A stretch of DNA of 64,000 nt from CAVYHX01 sp963768415 (GCA_963768415.1 CAVYHX010000006.1:1-64000); one strand, 5' to 3'; numbered from the stretch's first letter, positions 8,381 through 17,572 are shown. Notes: generated by a model not told the origin, from the sequence alone. Translations and numbers: made by a program.

Positions 8381-9436
8381 TCAGATTCCGGCATACATTC
8401 GGCCCGGGTTGAGTATTCCGGCCGGGTCGAAGGTTTTCTTGATGCGCCGGTGGAGGGCCAGCAGTCCCGGGTCAAGCGGCTGGAATACCTGGCCGCCGTG
8501 GTCACCACCGCGAAACAGGGTTGCATGCCCGCCGGTCTGCCGTGCAGTTGCCTGGATGTCGCTTGCCGGCAAGGTCGATTTCAGCCAGCGCTGCGCGCCG
8601 CCCCAGTCCAGCAGGCAGTTTCCCGCCAGGTCCAGGGGCGCAGTTGCCGGCGCTACCGACAGCCGCCACAGCGGTGTCTCGTCCGTGAACAGCGGCAGGG
8701 TGTGTTCGCGCAGGGCATTCCAGAAGCTGTCGGCAGCTGCCAGCGGTTCGCCGCCGATTGCGGCAACGGCAGACTCGACGCCCTGCCGGTTGCCGGACAG
8801 CCGCACATGAAGTTTGCCGTCGATGTGACAGCCGCCGGACAGGGGGAGCGGTTTTCCGGCCCACTGGTTGAACAGCCGCAGCGCCTCCTGCGGGTCGCAC
8901 TCGCGCCACAGGGTGAGTTCCGTCTCCGGGCGCGGCACCACCTTCAAACTGATTTCCAGCATGACGGCCAGGGTGCCGAGCGAACCGGTCAGTGTGCGTG
9001 CCAGGTCGTAGCCTGCGACGTTCTTCATGACCTGTCCGCCCAGACGTAAAATCTCGCCCTTGCCATTGATGCACTTCATGCCGAGCACATGGTCGCGTGC
9101 GGACCCTGCATAGGGCCGGCGCGGACCCGACAGCCCGCAGGCAATCGTGCCGCCCAGCGTGGCGCTGGTGCCGAAGCGGGGTGGTTCAAATGCCAGCATC
9201 TGGTTTTCCTGCGCCAGGGTCGCTTCCAGTTCCGCCAGCGGGGTACCGGCGCGTGCGCTGATCACCAGCTCTGTCGGCGTGTAGTCTACAATGCCGCGGT
9301 GATTGCCCAGGCTCAGGGTTTCGCCGCTGGTGGTGCGCCCGTAGAAGCTTTTGCTGCCACCGCCCTGGATGGACAACGCCTTGCCACGTGCGGCTGCATC
9401 GTGGACGGCTGCCAGCAGTACCTGTTCGTCATTCAT
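8381..9436 (-). CDS. glcE: Glycolate oxidase FAD-binding subunit GlcE
   Basis: A 351-residue FAD-binding type 4 protein. The nucleotide-binding loop is SIQGGGSKSFYGR (about 22-34), and a second FAD contact region reads GTSATLGGTIACGLSGPRR. The C-terminus (DPAGILNPGRMYAGI) is that of GlcE. The ATG at 9436 is preferred to a GTG five codons upstream because it matches the family start and follows glcD closely. GlcE alone is not a catalytic unit; it functions with GlcD and GlcF. Confidence 0.94.
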   Translation of the reverse strand: MNDEQVLLAAVHDAAARGKALSIQGGGSKSFYGRTTSGETLSLGNHRGIVDYTPTELVISARAGTPLAELEATLAQENQMLAFEPPRFGTSATLGGTIACGLSGPRRPYAGSARDHVLGMKCINGKGEILRLGGQVMKNVAGYDLARTLTGSLGTLAVMLEISLKVVPRPETELTLWRECDPQEALRLFNQWAGKPLPLSGGCHIDGKLHVRLSGNRQGVESAVAAIGGEPLAAADSFWNALREHTLPLFTDETPLWRLSVAPATAPLDLAGNCLLDWGGAQRWLKSTLPASDIQATARQTGGHATLFRGGDHGGQVFQPLDPGLLALHRRIKKTFDPAGILNPGRMYAGI

Positions 9437-9460
9437 TGCAGTATTACACACACGGTTATG

Positions 9461-10915
9461 TCAGAACCGCTCCAGTTCCGGGTGTGGCAGCTTGCCGGCA
9501 TGCACATGCATGGCGCCGAACTCGGCGCACCGCTGCAGGGTCGGGATGGCCTTGCCCGGATTAAGCAGGCCATGGGGATCAAAGGCCTGTTTGACTGCGT
9601 GAAATTGCTGCAGTTCGGCGTCGTTGAACTGTACACACATCTGGTTGATCTTTTCCATGCCGACCCCGTGTTCTCCGGTTATGGTGCCGCCGACCGCGAC
9701 ACACAACTCGAGGATTTTACCGCCGAGTTCCTCGGTGCGTTCCAGCTCGCCCGGCTGGTTGGCGTCATAAAGAATCAGCGGGTGCAGATTACCGTCTCCG
9801 GCGTGAAATACATTGCAGACAGGCAGGCCGTAGTCCTTCGACATGTCGCCGATGGTGTTGAGTACGCGTGCAAGGTGTTTGCGCGGAATGGTGCCGTCCA
9901 TGCAGTAGTAGTCCGGTGACAGGCGTCCCATGGCGGGGAAGGCGGCCTTTCTGCCGGCCCAGAAGCGCTGGCGCTCCGCTTCGCTTTGTGAAACGCGCAC
10001 TTCAATAGCGCCGGCATGTTGTGCCACCCGGCTGACATGTTCAATCTGCGCTGTCACCTCGGCTTGCGCGCCATCCAGCTCGCACAACAGGATGGCTGCG
10101 GCATCTGTGGGGTAGCCGGTATGGACAAAGTTCTCAACGGCAACGATGGCGGGGTTGTCGAGCAGTTCCAGTCCGGCCGGAATCACTCCACTGCCGATAA
10201 TCGCTGTTACAGCTGCACCGGCGGCATCCACCGAATTGAAGGATGCCAGCACGACCTGGGCGGTTTCCGGCGTGGGCAACAGCTTTACGGTAACCTCGGT
10301 AATGATACCCAGCAGGCCCTCGGAACCGGTCATCAGTGCCAGCAGGTCATAGCCGGGGCTGTCAAGGGCCCGGCTGCCGATGCTCAGGTGTTCACCATCG
10401 ATAGTGAGTATTTCCAGTGCCTGTATGTTGTGTACCGTCAGCCCGTACTTGAGACAGTGCACGCCACCGGCGTTTTCCGCTACGTTGCCGCCAATGGAAC
10501 AGGCGATCTGCGAGGACGGGTCCGGTGCATAGTAAAGGCCATAGGGTTCCGCAGCCTTTGATATGGAAAGATTGGTAACCCCGGGCTGAACCCGCGCCAC
10601 ACGATTGTCCGTGTCAATGTCGAGAATGCGGTTGAATTTCGCCAGGCTCAGCAACACGCCGTCCGCTAACGGCAGGGCCCCGCCGGACAAGCCGGTACCG
10701 GCACCGCGTGCGACAACCGGAACCTGCAGGGCGGAACAAACTCGTAGCGTAGCCTGTACCTGTTCGAGTGTATCAGGAATAACCACGACCAGGGGCAACT
10801 GGCGATAGGCGGAAAGTCCATCGCATTCGTACGGCCGCAACTCTTCAGCTTCAGTCAATACGCAATCGCCAGGCAACTGGCTGCGCAATGTCTCTATGAG
10901 TTCGTTTTCAATCAT
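9461..10915 (-). CDS. glcD: Glycolate oxidase catalytic subunit GlcD
   Basis: A 484-residue FAD-linked oxidase that oxidises glycolate (and often D-lactate) to glyoxylate. FAD_binding_4 motifs include ARGAGTGLSGGALP (about 69-82) and CSIGGNVAENAGG. The C-terminal FAD-oxidase domain has NVFHAGDGNLHP and GTITGEHGVGMEK, both diagnostic of the GlcD/D-lactate dehydrogenase family, and ends NPGKAIPT plus a short tail. It is the first gene of glcD-glcE-glcF-rhodanese. With mcl-mtkAB at 17573-20604 it suggests a full glycolate-to-malate route. Confidence 0.95.
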   Translation of the reverse strand: MIENELIETLRSQLPGDCVLTEAEELRPYECDGLSAYRQLPLVVVIPDTLEQVQATLRVCSALQVPVVARGAGTGLSGGALPLADGVLLSLAKFNRILDIDTDNRVARVQPGVTNLSISKAAEPYGLYYAPDPSSQIACSIGGNVAENAGGVHCLKYGLTVHNIQALEILTIDGEHLSIGSRALDSPGYDLLALMTGSEGLLGIITEVTVKLLPTPETAQVVLASFNSVDAAGAAVTAIIGSGVIPAGLELLDNPAIVAVENFVHTGYPTDAAAILLCELDGAQAEVTAQIEHVSRVAQHAGAIEVRVSQSEAERQRFWAGRKAAFPAMGRLSPDYYCMDGTIPRKHLARVLNTIGDMSKDYGLPVCNVFHAGDGNLHPLILYDANQPGELERTEELGGKILELCVAVGGTITGEHGVGMEKINQMCVQFNDAELQQFHAVKQAFDPHGLLNPGKAIPTLQRCAEFGAMHVHAGKLPHPELERF

Positions 10916-11046
10916 GAATGCAGTACTTTGTCAATATATAAAGAGCCGGTAAAGAAGTATTGCTTATCGCCGATAACTCCGTAAATACTATCACCTGGCC
11001 GCGACTTACTTTAAGCAAAATATACGCAACGTGTTATGATTTAACG

Positions 11047-11568
11047 ATGCAATGTACACAAAGACAATTCCTGCATCACGGTATCCCGCCAAAAAACTTT
11101 GCCGGGTTAATGGAGTTGTATGAGTGCAATTACATAAGGCTGCGTAATCTTGTTCCGGATCTCGATGTTGTTCCCTGCGCGTCGATTTCGCGGGTCACGG
11201 GAGCGCTGGACCTGCATATGCAAATAGTCGAGCGCTGCAAGTTCACCACAACTTTATTCATTACCTACCATTTCCGCGACCATGAAGGCGTCTTTAACGC
11301 GCCGGATATGAAGGTGCGCATGTACCATGATGCACAGGTCGGCGAAGTACTTTCCTGCGGCCGCTGGCGGGGAGTGCGTACCGCCGAATACAACCGCATG
11401 CGCAACAGCTACACTCTGCAGGAGAAATGGCGCATGAACCGATTCCTGCAGAAATGGCTGGGTTATTGCCTCATGCAGGGGCATCGTTTCATCCCGGGCA
11501 GAATCCTGCAACCCGCGGCGGACACCGCGCTGCTTGTGCAGGAACCCGGGCTTATTCTTGAATCCTGA
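11047..11568 (+). CDS. DUF1249 (YqiB-like) protein
   Basis: A 173-residue protein matching the YqiB/DUF1249 pattern: NFAGLMELYECNYIRLRNLVPD near the start, a central MKVRMYHDAQVGEVLSC block, and a C-terminal EKWRMNRFLQKWLGYCLMQG helix. No biochemical function is established for the family. The ATG at 11047 is the first in-frame ATG that fits the family length; an upstream start at 10960 would add 29 unmatched residues. It diverges from glcD, so 10916-11046 should hold both promoters. A C-rich/G-rich hairpin lies shortly after its stop. Confidence 0.85.
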   Translation: MQCTQRQFLHHGIPPKNFAGLMELYECNYIRLRNLVPDLDVVPCASISRVTGALDLHMQIVERCKFTTTLFITYHFRDHEGVFNAPDMKVRMYHDAQVGEVLSCGRWRGVRTAEYNRMRNSYTLQEKWRMNRFLQKWLGYCLMQGHRFIPGRILQPAADTALLVQEPGLILES

Positions 11569-11594
11569 AGCGTTTTAGCCAGCACCCGCCGTTC

Positions 11595-11611
11595 CCCCCT
11601 TCCTGAGGGGG
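11595..11611 (+). terminator. Possible hairpin after the DUF1249 gene
   Basis: A run of C, a short TTCCTGA loop and a run of five G form a strong GC hairpin 27 bases after the stop. No T-run follows, so it is not a standard intrinsic terminator. It may protect the 3' end or help insulate the iscR promoter. Confidence 0.3.
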
Positions 11612-11644
11612 TACTTGATAGTTCCCCGGGACTGTCGCATACTT

Positions 11645-11670
11645 ATTACCTGATCAAATTACTAGGTTAT
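11645..11670 (+). promoter_or_regulatory. Predicted type 1 IscR binding site upstream of iscR
   Basis: A 26-base imperfect palindrome beginning ATTACCTGA and ending CTAGGTTAT, with an AT-rich centre. It resembles the type 1 sites at which 2Fe-2S IscR represses the isc promoter. It ends 44 bases before the iscR start. A weak sigma-70-like pair (TTGATA at 11615, CATACT at 11638) lies just upstream, so a bound repressor would cover the start-point region. The match was made by eye. Confidence 0.6.
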
Positions 11671-11714
11671 TACTTCAGTCAGGTTCCTGCGCGAACGCTG
11701 ACCGGTTAGCGATT

Positions 11715-12188
11715 ATGCGGCTTTCAACCAAGGGACGTTACGCTGTCACCGCGATGCTGGATCTTGCGATCCACCACGCCACGGGCCCGGTTACGCTGGC
11801 GGAGATTTCCGAGAGCCAGGCGATTTCGCTATCCTATCTGGAGCAGTTGTTCGCTCGCCTGAAAAAGCACGGACTGGTGGAGGGTTTGCGCGGACCGGGT
11901 GGTGGATACCGCCTGGCGCGCCATCCAGGGGACATTTCGGTGGCTGACATCATCACCGGCATCGGTGAAGGCATTGATCCGACGCTCTGCCAGGGTGAGG
12001 AGAACTGTCAGGAAGGTGAGCGTTGCCTGACCCATGAATTGTGGCAGAAGCTCGGTAAAGAGATTTTTGACTTTCTTAACGCCATTACACTGGCCAGTTT
12101 TCTGGAGCGCGACGAGGTTAACCGGGTCGTGCGTCGGCAGCAGGGTGCCGCGGTAGCGGTGCCCGATTTGAAAAAAACGGTGGCCTGA
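11715..12188 (+). CDS. iscR: Fe-S cluster-responsive regulator IscR
   Basis: An Rrf2-family winged-helix regulator of 157 residues that represses isc genes when loaded with a 2Fe-2S cluster. The N-terminal wHTH begins MRLSTKGRYAVTAMLDLA. Cluster ligands are C92, C98, C104 and H107, the same positions as in Escherichia coli. It heads the isc operon, 39 bases before iscS, and a probable IscR site lies just upstream, implying autoregulation. Confidence 0.96.
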   Translation: MRLSTKGRYAVTAMLDLAIHHATGPVTLAEISESQAISLSYLEQLFARLKKHGLVEGLRGPGGGYRLARHPGDISVADIITGIGEGIDPTLCQGEENCQEGERCLTHELWQKLGKEIFDFLNAITLASFLERDEVNRVVRRQQGAAVAVPDLKKTVA

Positions 12189-12227
12189 TTTACCCCGGGC
12201 ATTGTTGACAGGAGCCAGATAGATTGC

Positions 12228-13448
12228 ATGAACGTTAATATTCCTATCTACATGGATTATTCAGCGACCACGCCGGTAGATGAGCGCGTCGCGGAGATAA
12301 TGTGTACGTATCTGACGCGTCAGGGTCAGTTTGGCAATCCCGCGTCACGCTCGCACCCGTTCGGCTGGAAGGCCGAGGAGGCGGTGGAGGGCGCACGCGC
12401 CAATGTGGCCCGACTGCTGAACGCAAATCCCAAGGAGATTATCTGGACCTCCGGCGCAACGGAATCCGATAACCTGGCCATAAAGGGCGCGGCACATTTT
12501 TACAAGAAGAACGGCAAGCATATCGTCACCGTGAAAACAGAACACAAGGCAGTGCTCGATTCCTGCCGTCAGCTGGAGCGGGAAGGTTACGAAGTGACCT
12601 ATCTCGATCCCGAGCCCAGCGGGTTACTGGACCTGGACAAGTTCAGGGCGGCCCTGCGTGATGACACCACGGTGGTTTCGGTCATGCATGTGAACAACGA
12701 GATCGGAGTGATTCAGGATATTGCCGCAATCGGCGAGATCTGCCGCGAGCGCAAGATCATCTTTCATGTCGATGCCGCCCAGAGCGCCGGCAAGATAGAG
12801 ATCGACGTGGAGAAACTCAAGGTCGATCTGATGTCCTTTTCAGCCCACAAGATTTACGGCCCGAAAGGCATCGGCGCACTCTATGTACGCCGCAAACCGC
12901 GGGTGCGTCTGGAGGCACAGATGCACGGTGGCGGGCATGAGCGCGGTATGCGCTCCGGCACCCTGGCGACACACCAGATTGTCGGCATGGGCGAAGCCTT
13001 CCGAATCGCCAGGGAGGAAATGGCTGAAGAAGGAGCCCGTATCCTGGCGCTGCGCGACCGGCTCTGGAATGGCCTGAGTGACATGGAGGAGGTCTACCTG
13101 AATGGCGATCTCAACCACCGTATACCCGGCCTGCTGAATGTCAGTTTCAACTATGTCGAGGGCGAAAGCCTGATCATGGCGCTCAATGACATGGCGGTCT
13201 CCTCGGGATCCGCGTGTACCAGTGCGAGTCTCGAACCGTCCTATGTGCTGAGGGCGCTGGGCCGCAACGACGAGCTTGCACACAGCTCGATTCGTTTTAC
13301 TATCGGGCGCTTTACGACCCGCGAGGAAGTCGACTACATCATCGACCGGGTCCGGGAGAAAGTGACCAAGCTGCGTGACCTGTCGCCGCTATGGGAGATG
13401 TACAAGGATGGTGTCGACCTTGAATCTGTCCAGTGGGCAGCGCACTAG
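12228..13448 (+). CDS. iscS: Cysteine desulfurase IscS
   Basis: A PLP-dependent enzyme of 406 residues that removes sulfur from cysteine for Fe-S cluster and thio-tRNA synthesis. The PLP lysine is K208 in SAHKIYGPKG, and the catalytic cysteine on the mobile loop is C330 in SSGSACTSAS. The C-terminal segment ending DLESVQWAAH is complete, so the gene is intact. In nearly all isc operons iscU follows directly; here iscA begins 11 bases after the stop. Confidence 0.97.
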   Translation: MNVNIPIYMDYSATTPVDERVAEIMCTYLTRQGQFGNPASRSHPFGWKAEEAVEGARANVARLLNANPKEIIWTSGATESDNLAIKGAAHFYKKNGKHIVTVKTEHKAVLDSCRQLEREGYEVTYLDPEPSGLLDLDKFRAALRDDTTVVSVMHVNNEIGVIQDIAAIGEICRERKIIFHVDAAQSAGKIEIDVEKLKVDLMSFSAHKIYGPKGIGALYVRRKPRVRLEAQMHGGGHERGMRSGTLATHQIVGMGEAFRIAREEMAEEGARILALRDRLWNGLSDMEEVYLNGDLNHRIPGLLNVSFNYVEGESLIMALNDMAVSSGSACTSASLEPSYVLRALGRNDELAHSSIRFTIGRFTTREEVDYIIDRVREKVTKLRDLSPLWEMYKDGVDLESVQWAAH

Positions 13449-13459
13449 GCGGTAGACGT

Positions 13460-13783
13460 ATGGCGATCACTCTGACTGAAGCGGCTGCAGGCCGCGTGAA
13501 GAACTTTCTGGAAAAGCGCGGCAAGGGCGTGGGTCTGCGTCTTGGTGTGAAGACTACAGGATGTTCCGGCATGGCCTATGTCATGGAGTATGCGGACGCT
13601 ATCGAGAAAGACGATGTTGTCTTTGAAGACCAGGGTATCAAGGTGCTGGTCAACCCCAAAAGCCTGGTTTACCTGGATGGCACCGAGCTCGATTACGCAC
13701 GGGAAGGCCTGAATGAAGGATTTCAGTTCAAAAATCCCAACGTCAAGGACGAGTGTGGTTGCGGGGAGAGCTTTAAAGTCTGA
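13460..13783 (+). CDS. iscA: Iron-sulfur cluster assembly protein IscA
   Basis: A 107-residue A-type carrier. The three conserved cysteines are present: C35 in TTGCSGMAY, and C99 and C101 in CGCGESF. The ATG at 13460 is chosen because MAITLTEAAA is the standard start; the frame extends upstream into the iscS tail. It follows iscS directly without the scaffold gene iscU, so the operon order is iscR-iscS-iscA-hscB-hscA-fdx-iscX. Confidence 0.95.
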   Translation: MAITLTEAAAGRVKNFLEKRGKGVGLRLGVKTTGCSGMAYVMEYADAIEKDDVVFEDQGIKVLVNPKSLVYLDGTELDYAREGLNEGFQFKNPNVKDECGCGESFKV

Positions 13784-13831
13784 TGCCGGCGTTGCGCTGA
13801 CTGTTACCCGGAAACCTGGTTTTATTCTGAC

Positions 13832-14383
13832 ATGGCTGCGGATTTTTCCACAACCCACTTCGAGCTGTTTGATCTGCCGCAATCATTCGATGTAGATTCC
13901 GCCGTGCTTGACGAGCGTTACCGGGAATTGCAGCGTACCGTGCACCCGGACCGCTTTGTGAATGCAACTGACCAGGAACGCCGCCTGTCAATGCAGCAGA
14001 CCATTCGGATCAACGAGGGCTACGAGACACTCAAGGATCCCCTGAAACGCGGACGCTACCTGCTGGAGCTGGCCGGTCACCGTTTTGATGATGAAAAGCA
14101 TACGACCAGTGATCCGGAATTTCTGATGGAGCAGATGGAGTTGCGCGAGGCGCTGGGTGATGTGCGCGCCGCAGCAGATGCCTTCGCGGAGCTGGGCAGG
14201 ATCATGGACCGGATAACGGCGGCCAGCGATGCGCTGACTGCTGACTTGCGGGAACAGTTTGCGCGCGCTGATCCGGCACGGCAGGAGGCGGCGCTGATTA
14301 CACTAACGAAGATGCAGTTCTTCAGGCGCCTGCAGGAAGAGGTGCAGGAGCTGGAGTCGGCTCTTGAAGACGAAATTGCCTGA
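13832..14383 (+). CDS. hscB: Fe-S cluster assembly co-chaperone HscB
   Basis: A 183-residue J-domain protein that stimulates HscA and normally delivers IscU to it. The HPD tripeptide is at 38-40 within an N-terminal J domain (about 8-75). The C-terminal helical domain (about 85-180) corresponds to the IscU-binding region, for example EFLMEQMELREAL. Its usual client, IscU, is not encoded in this operon. It is followed by hscA after 29 bases. Confidence 0.94.
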   Translation: MAADFSTTHFELFDLPQSFDVDSAVLDERYRELQRTVHPDRFVNATDQERRLSMQQTIRINEGYETLKDPLKRGRYLLELAGHRFDDEKHTTSDPEFLMEQMELREALGDVRAAADAFAELGRIMDRITAASDALTADLREQFARADPARQEAALITLTKMQFFRRLQEEVQELESALEDEIA

Positions 14384-14412
14384 TACACGCGAGGCAAGAG
14401 ATTGGGGCCAGC

Positions 14413-16294
14413 ATGGCATTACTACAGATTGCAGAACCCGGTGAATCGACCGCGCCGCACGCGCATCGGCTGGCGGCCGGCATCGATCTGGGCACGACCA
14501 ATTCGCTGGTTGCAACAGTGCGCAGCGGGGTGGCGGACACACTGCCGGATCTGGAAGGGGAGCATCTGCTGCCGTCGGTGGTGCGCTACAACGCAACTGC
14601 TTCACCTGATGTCGGCCGGTCGGCACTTGCCGCCGCCACCAGTGACCCGCTCAACACCATCGCCTCGATCAAGCGTCTCATGGGGCGTGGCGTGGAGGAT
14701 GTAAAGCATATCGGCACCGAGCTGCCCTATGATTTTATCGCCGGCACCAGCAATATGCCGTTATTGCGGACCGCAGCCGGCGATGTCAGCCCGGTCGAGG
14801 TCTCCGCTGAGATTCTGCGGACCCTGAAGGAGCGTGCCGAGGCCACACTGGGCGGCGACCTGCTGGGCGTGGTGATCACCGTGCCGGCCTATTTCGATGA
14901 CGCGCAGCGCCAGGCGACCAAGGATGCCGGCCGGCTGGCCGGACTGAATGTCCTGCGGTTGCTGAACGAGCCGACGGCAGCGGCCGTCGCCTACGGGCTG
15001 GATCAGGATGCAGAAGGTGTCATCGCGGTCTACGATCTTGGCGGCGGCACATTCGATATTTCCATCCTGCGGCTGAACAAGGGCGTCTTCGAGGTGCTGG
15101 CGACGGCAGGTGACACCGCCCTGGGCGGCGACGATATGGATCGGCTCGTGGCGCACTGGATCATGGAACAGGCGGGTATCAGCGACACCGCCGGGCATGA
15201 GCAACTGCGCCAGCTCATGCAAACCGCGCGCGCCGCCAAGGAAGCGCTGACCACGGCGCACTCGTACCCGCTGGAAGTCGCGCGCGCGGACGGCTCTGTC
15301 TGGAAAGGCACGCTGGACCGTGCAACCCTCGATACGCTGATCGGTCCACTGGTCCGGAAAACCCTGGGTCCCTGCCGCCGCGCCTTGCGCGATGCCGGCC
15401 TGGATACCGGCGAGATCCGCGCGGTTGTCATGGTGGGCGGCTCCACCCGCGTGCCGCTGGTGCGCGCACAGGTGGCGGCTTTTTTTGCTACCGAACCGAT
15501 GGTGGACATCGATCCGGACAAGGTGGTCGCCATTGGTGCAGCCATCCAGGCGGATATCCTGGCAGGTAACAAGCCGGAAGATGAAATGCTGTTGCTTGAC
15601 GTGATCCCGCTGTCACTCGGGCTGGAAACCATGGGTGGTCTGGCGGAAAAGATCATTCCACGCAATACCACGATACCCACGGCACGGGCCCAGGAGTTCA
15701 CCACCTTCAAGGACGGGCAAACGGCCATGTCCCTGCATATCGTGCAGGGCGAGCGCGAACTGGTTATCCGACTGCCGCTCACTGGCACAATTCGAATTGC
15801 GCGATATTCCCCCGATGGTCGCGGGTGCAGCGCGTATTCAGGTTACATTCCAGGTCGATGCGGACGGCCTGCTGCATGTTACGGCCGAGGAGCAGACGCA
15901 GGGTGTCAGGAGCAGCATCGAGGTCAAACCTTCCTACGGCCTGAGTGACAGGGAAATCGAATCCATGCTGATGGAATCCATGCAGTTCGCACACGATGAC
16001 AAGGATGCGCGGCGCCTGCGTGAGCAGCAGGTGGAGGCAGACCGGGTACTGGAAGCCCTGCAGTCCGCACTTGCCGAAGACGGCGATGAACTGCTGGAAG
16101 CCGGGGAACGCAGTGCGATCGAAGCGGCTGCGCGCACCCTGGCAGAGAAGCGTCATGGGTCAGATGCCGGCGCCATCAGGCGCGCCATCGAAGCAGTGGA
16201 GCAGACCAGCAGTGACTATGTTGAAAGGCGCATGAATGCGAGCATCCGCAAGGCCATGGCCGGGCATCGTGTCGATGAGTTCAAGTCCGTCTGA
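14413..16294 (+). pseudogene. hscA: Fe-S assembly chaperone HscA, one frameshift
   Basis: An Hsp70-type ATPase dedicated to Fe-S assembly. The N-terminal part (14413 to about 15763) has the phosphate loops AGIDLGTTNS and DLGGGTFDIS and the substrate-domain start DVIPLSLGLETMGG. After ERELV the sense moves one frame: DCRSLAQFELRDIPPMVAGAARI and the helical lid continue to the stop at 16294. One extra base near 15760-15766 explains the break. Summed over both frames the protein has the normal length of about 620 residues. The downstream fdx and iscX are intact, so a sequence error is more likely than decay. Confidence 0.9.
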
Positions 16295-16329
16295 CAGACC
16301 GGCGTTCACGCAACCAGACAGTTATATTT

Positions 16330-16668
16330 ATGCCACAACTAATATTCCTGCCACACGAGGAGATCTGTCCGGACGGGGTGGTCATCGAGGTCGAAGCCGG
16401 AGTCACGATATGTGACGCGGCACTCGCGCATGGCATCGAGATCGAACATGCCTGTGAGAAATCCTGCGCCTGCACGACCTGCCATGTCTATGTGCGGGAA
16501 GGCGCTGAATCGCTCGAGGCCTCGGACGAAGACGAGGATGACATGCTGGACAAGGCCTGGGGTCTGGATCCGGATTCGCGTCTGAGCTGCCAGGCTGTTG
16601 TTGCGGACCAGGACCTTGTCATCGAGATACCGAAGTACACCATCAATATGGTTTCCGAAAATCATTGA
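16330..16668 (+). CDS. fdx: ISC-type 2Fe-2S ferredoxin
   Basis: A 112-residue adrenodoxin-like ferredoxin that supplies electrons for cluster assembly. Cluster ligands are C42, C48, C51 and C87 (HACEKSCACTTC and RLSCQ). C46 is the extra cysteine typical of Isc ferredoxins. The acidic patch SDEDEDDMLDKAWGL is also typical. It lies between hscA and iscX as usual. Confidence 0.95.
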   Translation: MPQLIFLPHEEICPDGVVIEVEAGVTICDAALAHGIEIEHACEKSCACTTCHVYVREGAESLEASDEDEDDMLDKAWGLDPDSRLSCQAVVADQDLVIEIPKYTINMVSENH

Positions 16669-16728
16669 CCCAGAAGATCCGTAGGAAGGCAGCGTTGTGC
16701 GGGTGGAGTGCTATGGAGGTAGTGAATT

Positions 16729-16929
16729 ATGGGACTTAAGTGGACCGATACGCTGGATGTCGCAATTGAACTGGATGACTCGCATCCGGATGCAGACCCG
16801 AAATACATACGTTTCACCGACCTGCGTGACTGGGTGCTGGCACTGGAGGATTTCGACGATGCCCCGGAACACTGCGGTGAAAAAATACTCGAAGCGATCC
16901 AGATGGCCTGGATCGGGGAGCGCGAATAG
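16729..16929 (+). CDS. iscX: Fe-S assembly protein IscX
   Basis: A 66-residue acidic protein that binds IscS and modulates desulfurase activity, possibly sensing iron. MGLKWTDTLDVAIEL, a DSHPDADPKYIRFTDL core and LEAIQMAWIGERE at the end are family hallmarks. It is the last gene of the isc operon; 640 non-coding bases follow. Confidence 0.94.
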   Translation: MGLKWTDTLDVAIELDDSHPDADPKYIRFTDLRDWVLALEDFDDAPEHCGEKILEAIQMAWIGERE

Positions 16930-16951
16930 TCCTGCCGGGGCAGTATCCAAG

Positions 16952-17135
16952 TGCAGGTTGGGAAAGCGTAGCGTGCCCAACAAAAAGGATTGCTCTGTCG
17001 GGCACGGTCGCTACGGGCGTCCTGCCCTCTCGCGACACTCGTACGGCCATGTACATCGTCGCTACGGGCGTCCTGCCCTCTCGCGACACTCGTACGGCCA
17101 TGTACATCGTCGCTGCGCTCCTTTGCCCAACCTGC
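16952..17135. repeat. Inverted-repeat (MITE-like) intergenic element
   Basis: A 184-base segment bounded by TGCAGGTTGGG at 16952 and its reverse complement CCCAACCTGCA at 17125-17135. The similarity continues inward (AAAGCGTAGCG against CGCTGCGCTCCTTT). No clear target-site duplication and no transposase were found. A 51-base tandem duplication lies inside. It may be a small non-autonomous element or a transcribed palindrome. The long minus-strand frame across it is repetitive and not considered a gene. Confidence 0.6.
17008..17109. repeat. 51-base direct tandem duplication
   Basis: Two adjacent identical 51-base copies, 17008-17058 and 17059-17109, each starting TCGCTACGGGCG. They lie inside the inverted-repeat element. 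Perfect identity implies a recent duplication, or an assembly artefact. Confidence 0.9.
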
Positions 17136-17572
17136 ATCATTTCCAATGCATGCGCTCCATCGGGGGTGATATGACCGGTTACGGCTCTGCATCAGTTCGA
17201 TGCAGCCAACAGCATTCGACATCGCGGTCCGGGCAGAAGTGCGCGCGACAGCAGGCATCTGAACCGCATGCTGACTGGTGCGCCGCGGTGTTGTGTGTAT
17301 TAAACGCCGGGGCGTGATCGGCATGATATCCTGCGTAAGGAAAAACATATAAAGTATTGAAAAATATATAATAAAAAAGGTATTCTGAGGGCATTTACCG
17401 GCCGGCACAGCGCGCCGCTCGGGCAAGCATATTGCCGCCCGCGTTCCATTGAACCCGCCAACCTTGTATATTACGCGGCCTTGTTAACACCGATCCTTCC
17501 GCTGGATTGTTGTTCCGTACCATTCCAGTGGCTTCCGGTACTTGATAGCGACTCTCAAACCCGAGGTAACGT
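17136..17572 (+). promoter_or_regulatory. Non-coding region with a possible promoter for mcl-mtkAB
   Basis: No credible gene is seen in these 437 bases. An AT-rich island at 17341-17390 contains TTGAAA (17357) and TATTCT (17381) with an 18-base spacer, a plausible sigma-70 promoter with a 190-base leader before mcl. GAGGT just before the mcl ATG serves as ribosome site. The rest shows no recognised structure. Confidence 0.35.

Noticed and set aside
16662..17426. Minus-strand 254-residue frame with a 17-residue duplication
   Set aside because: The duplication reflects the 51-base DNA repeat, and the frame overlaps iscX and fdx. No recognisable domain.
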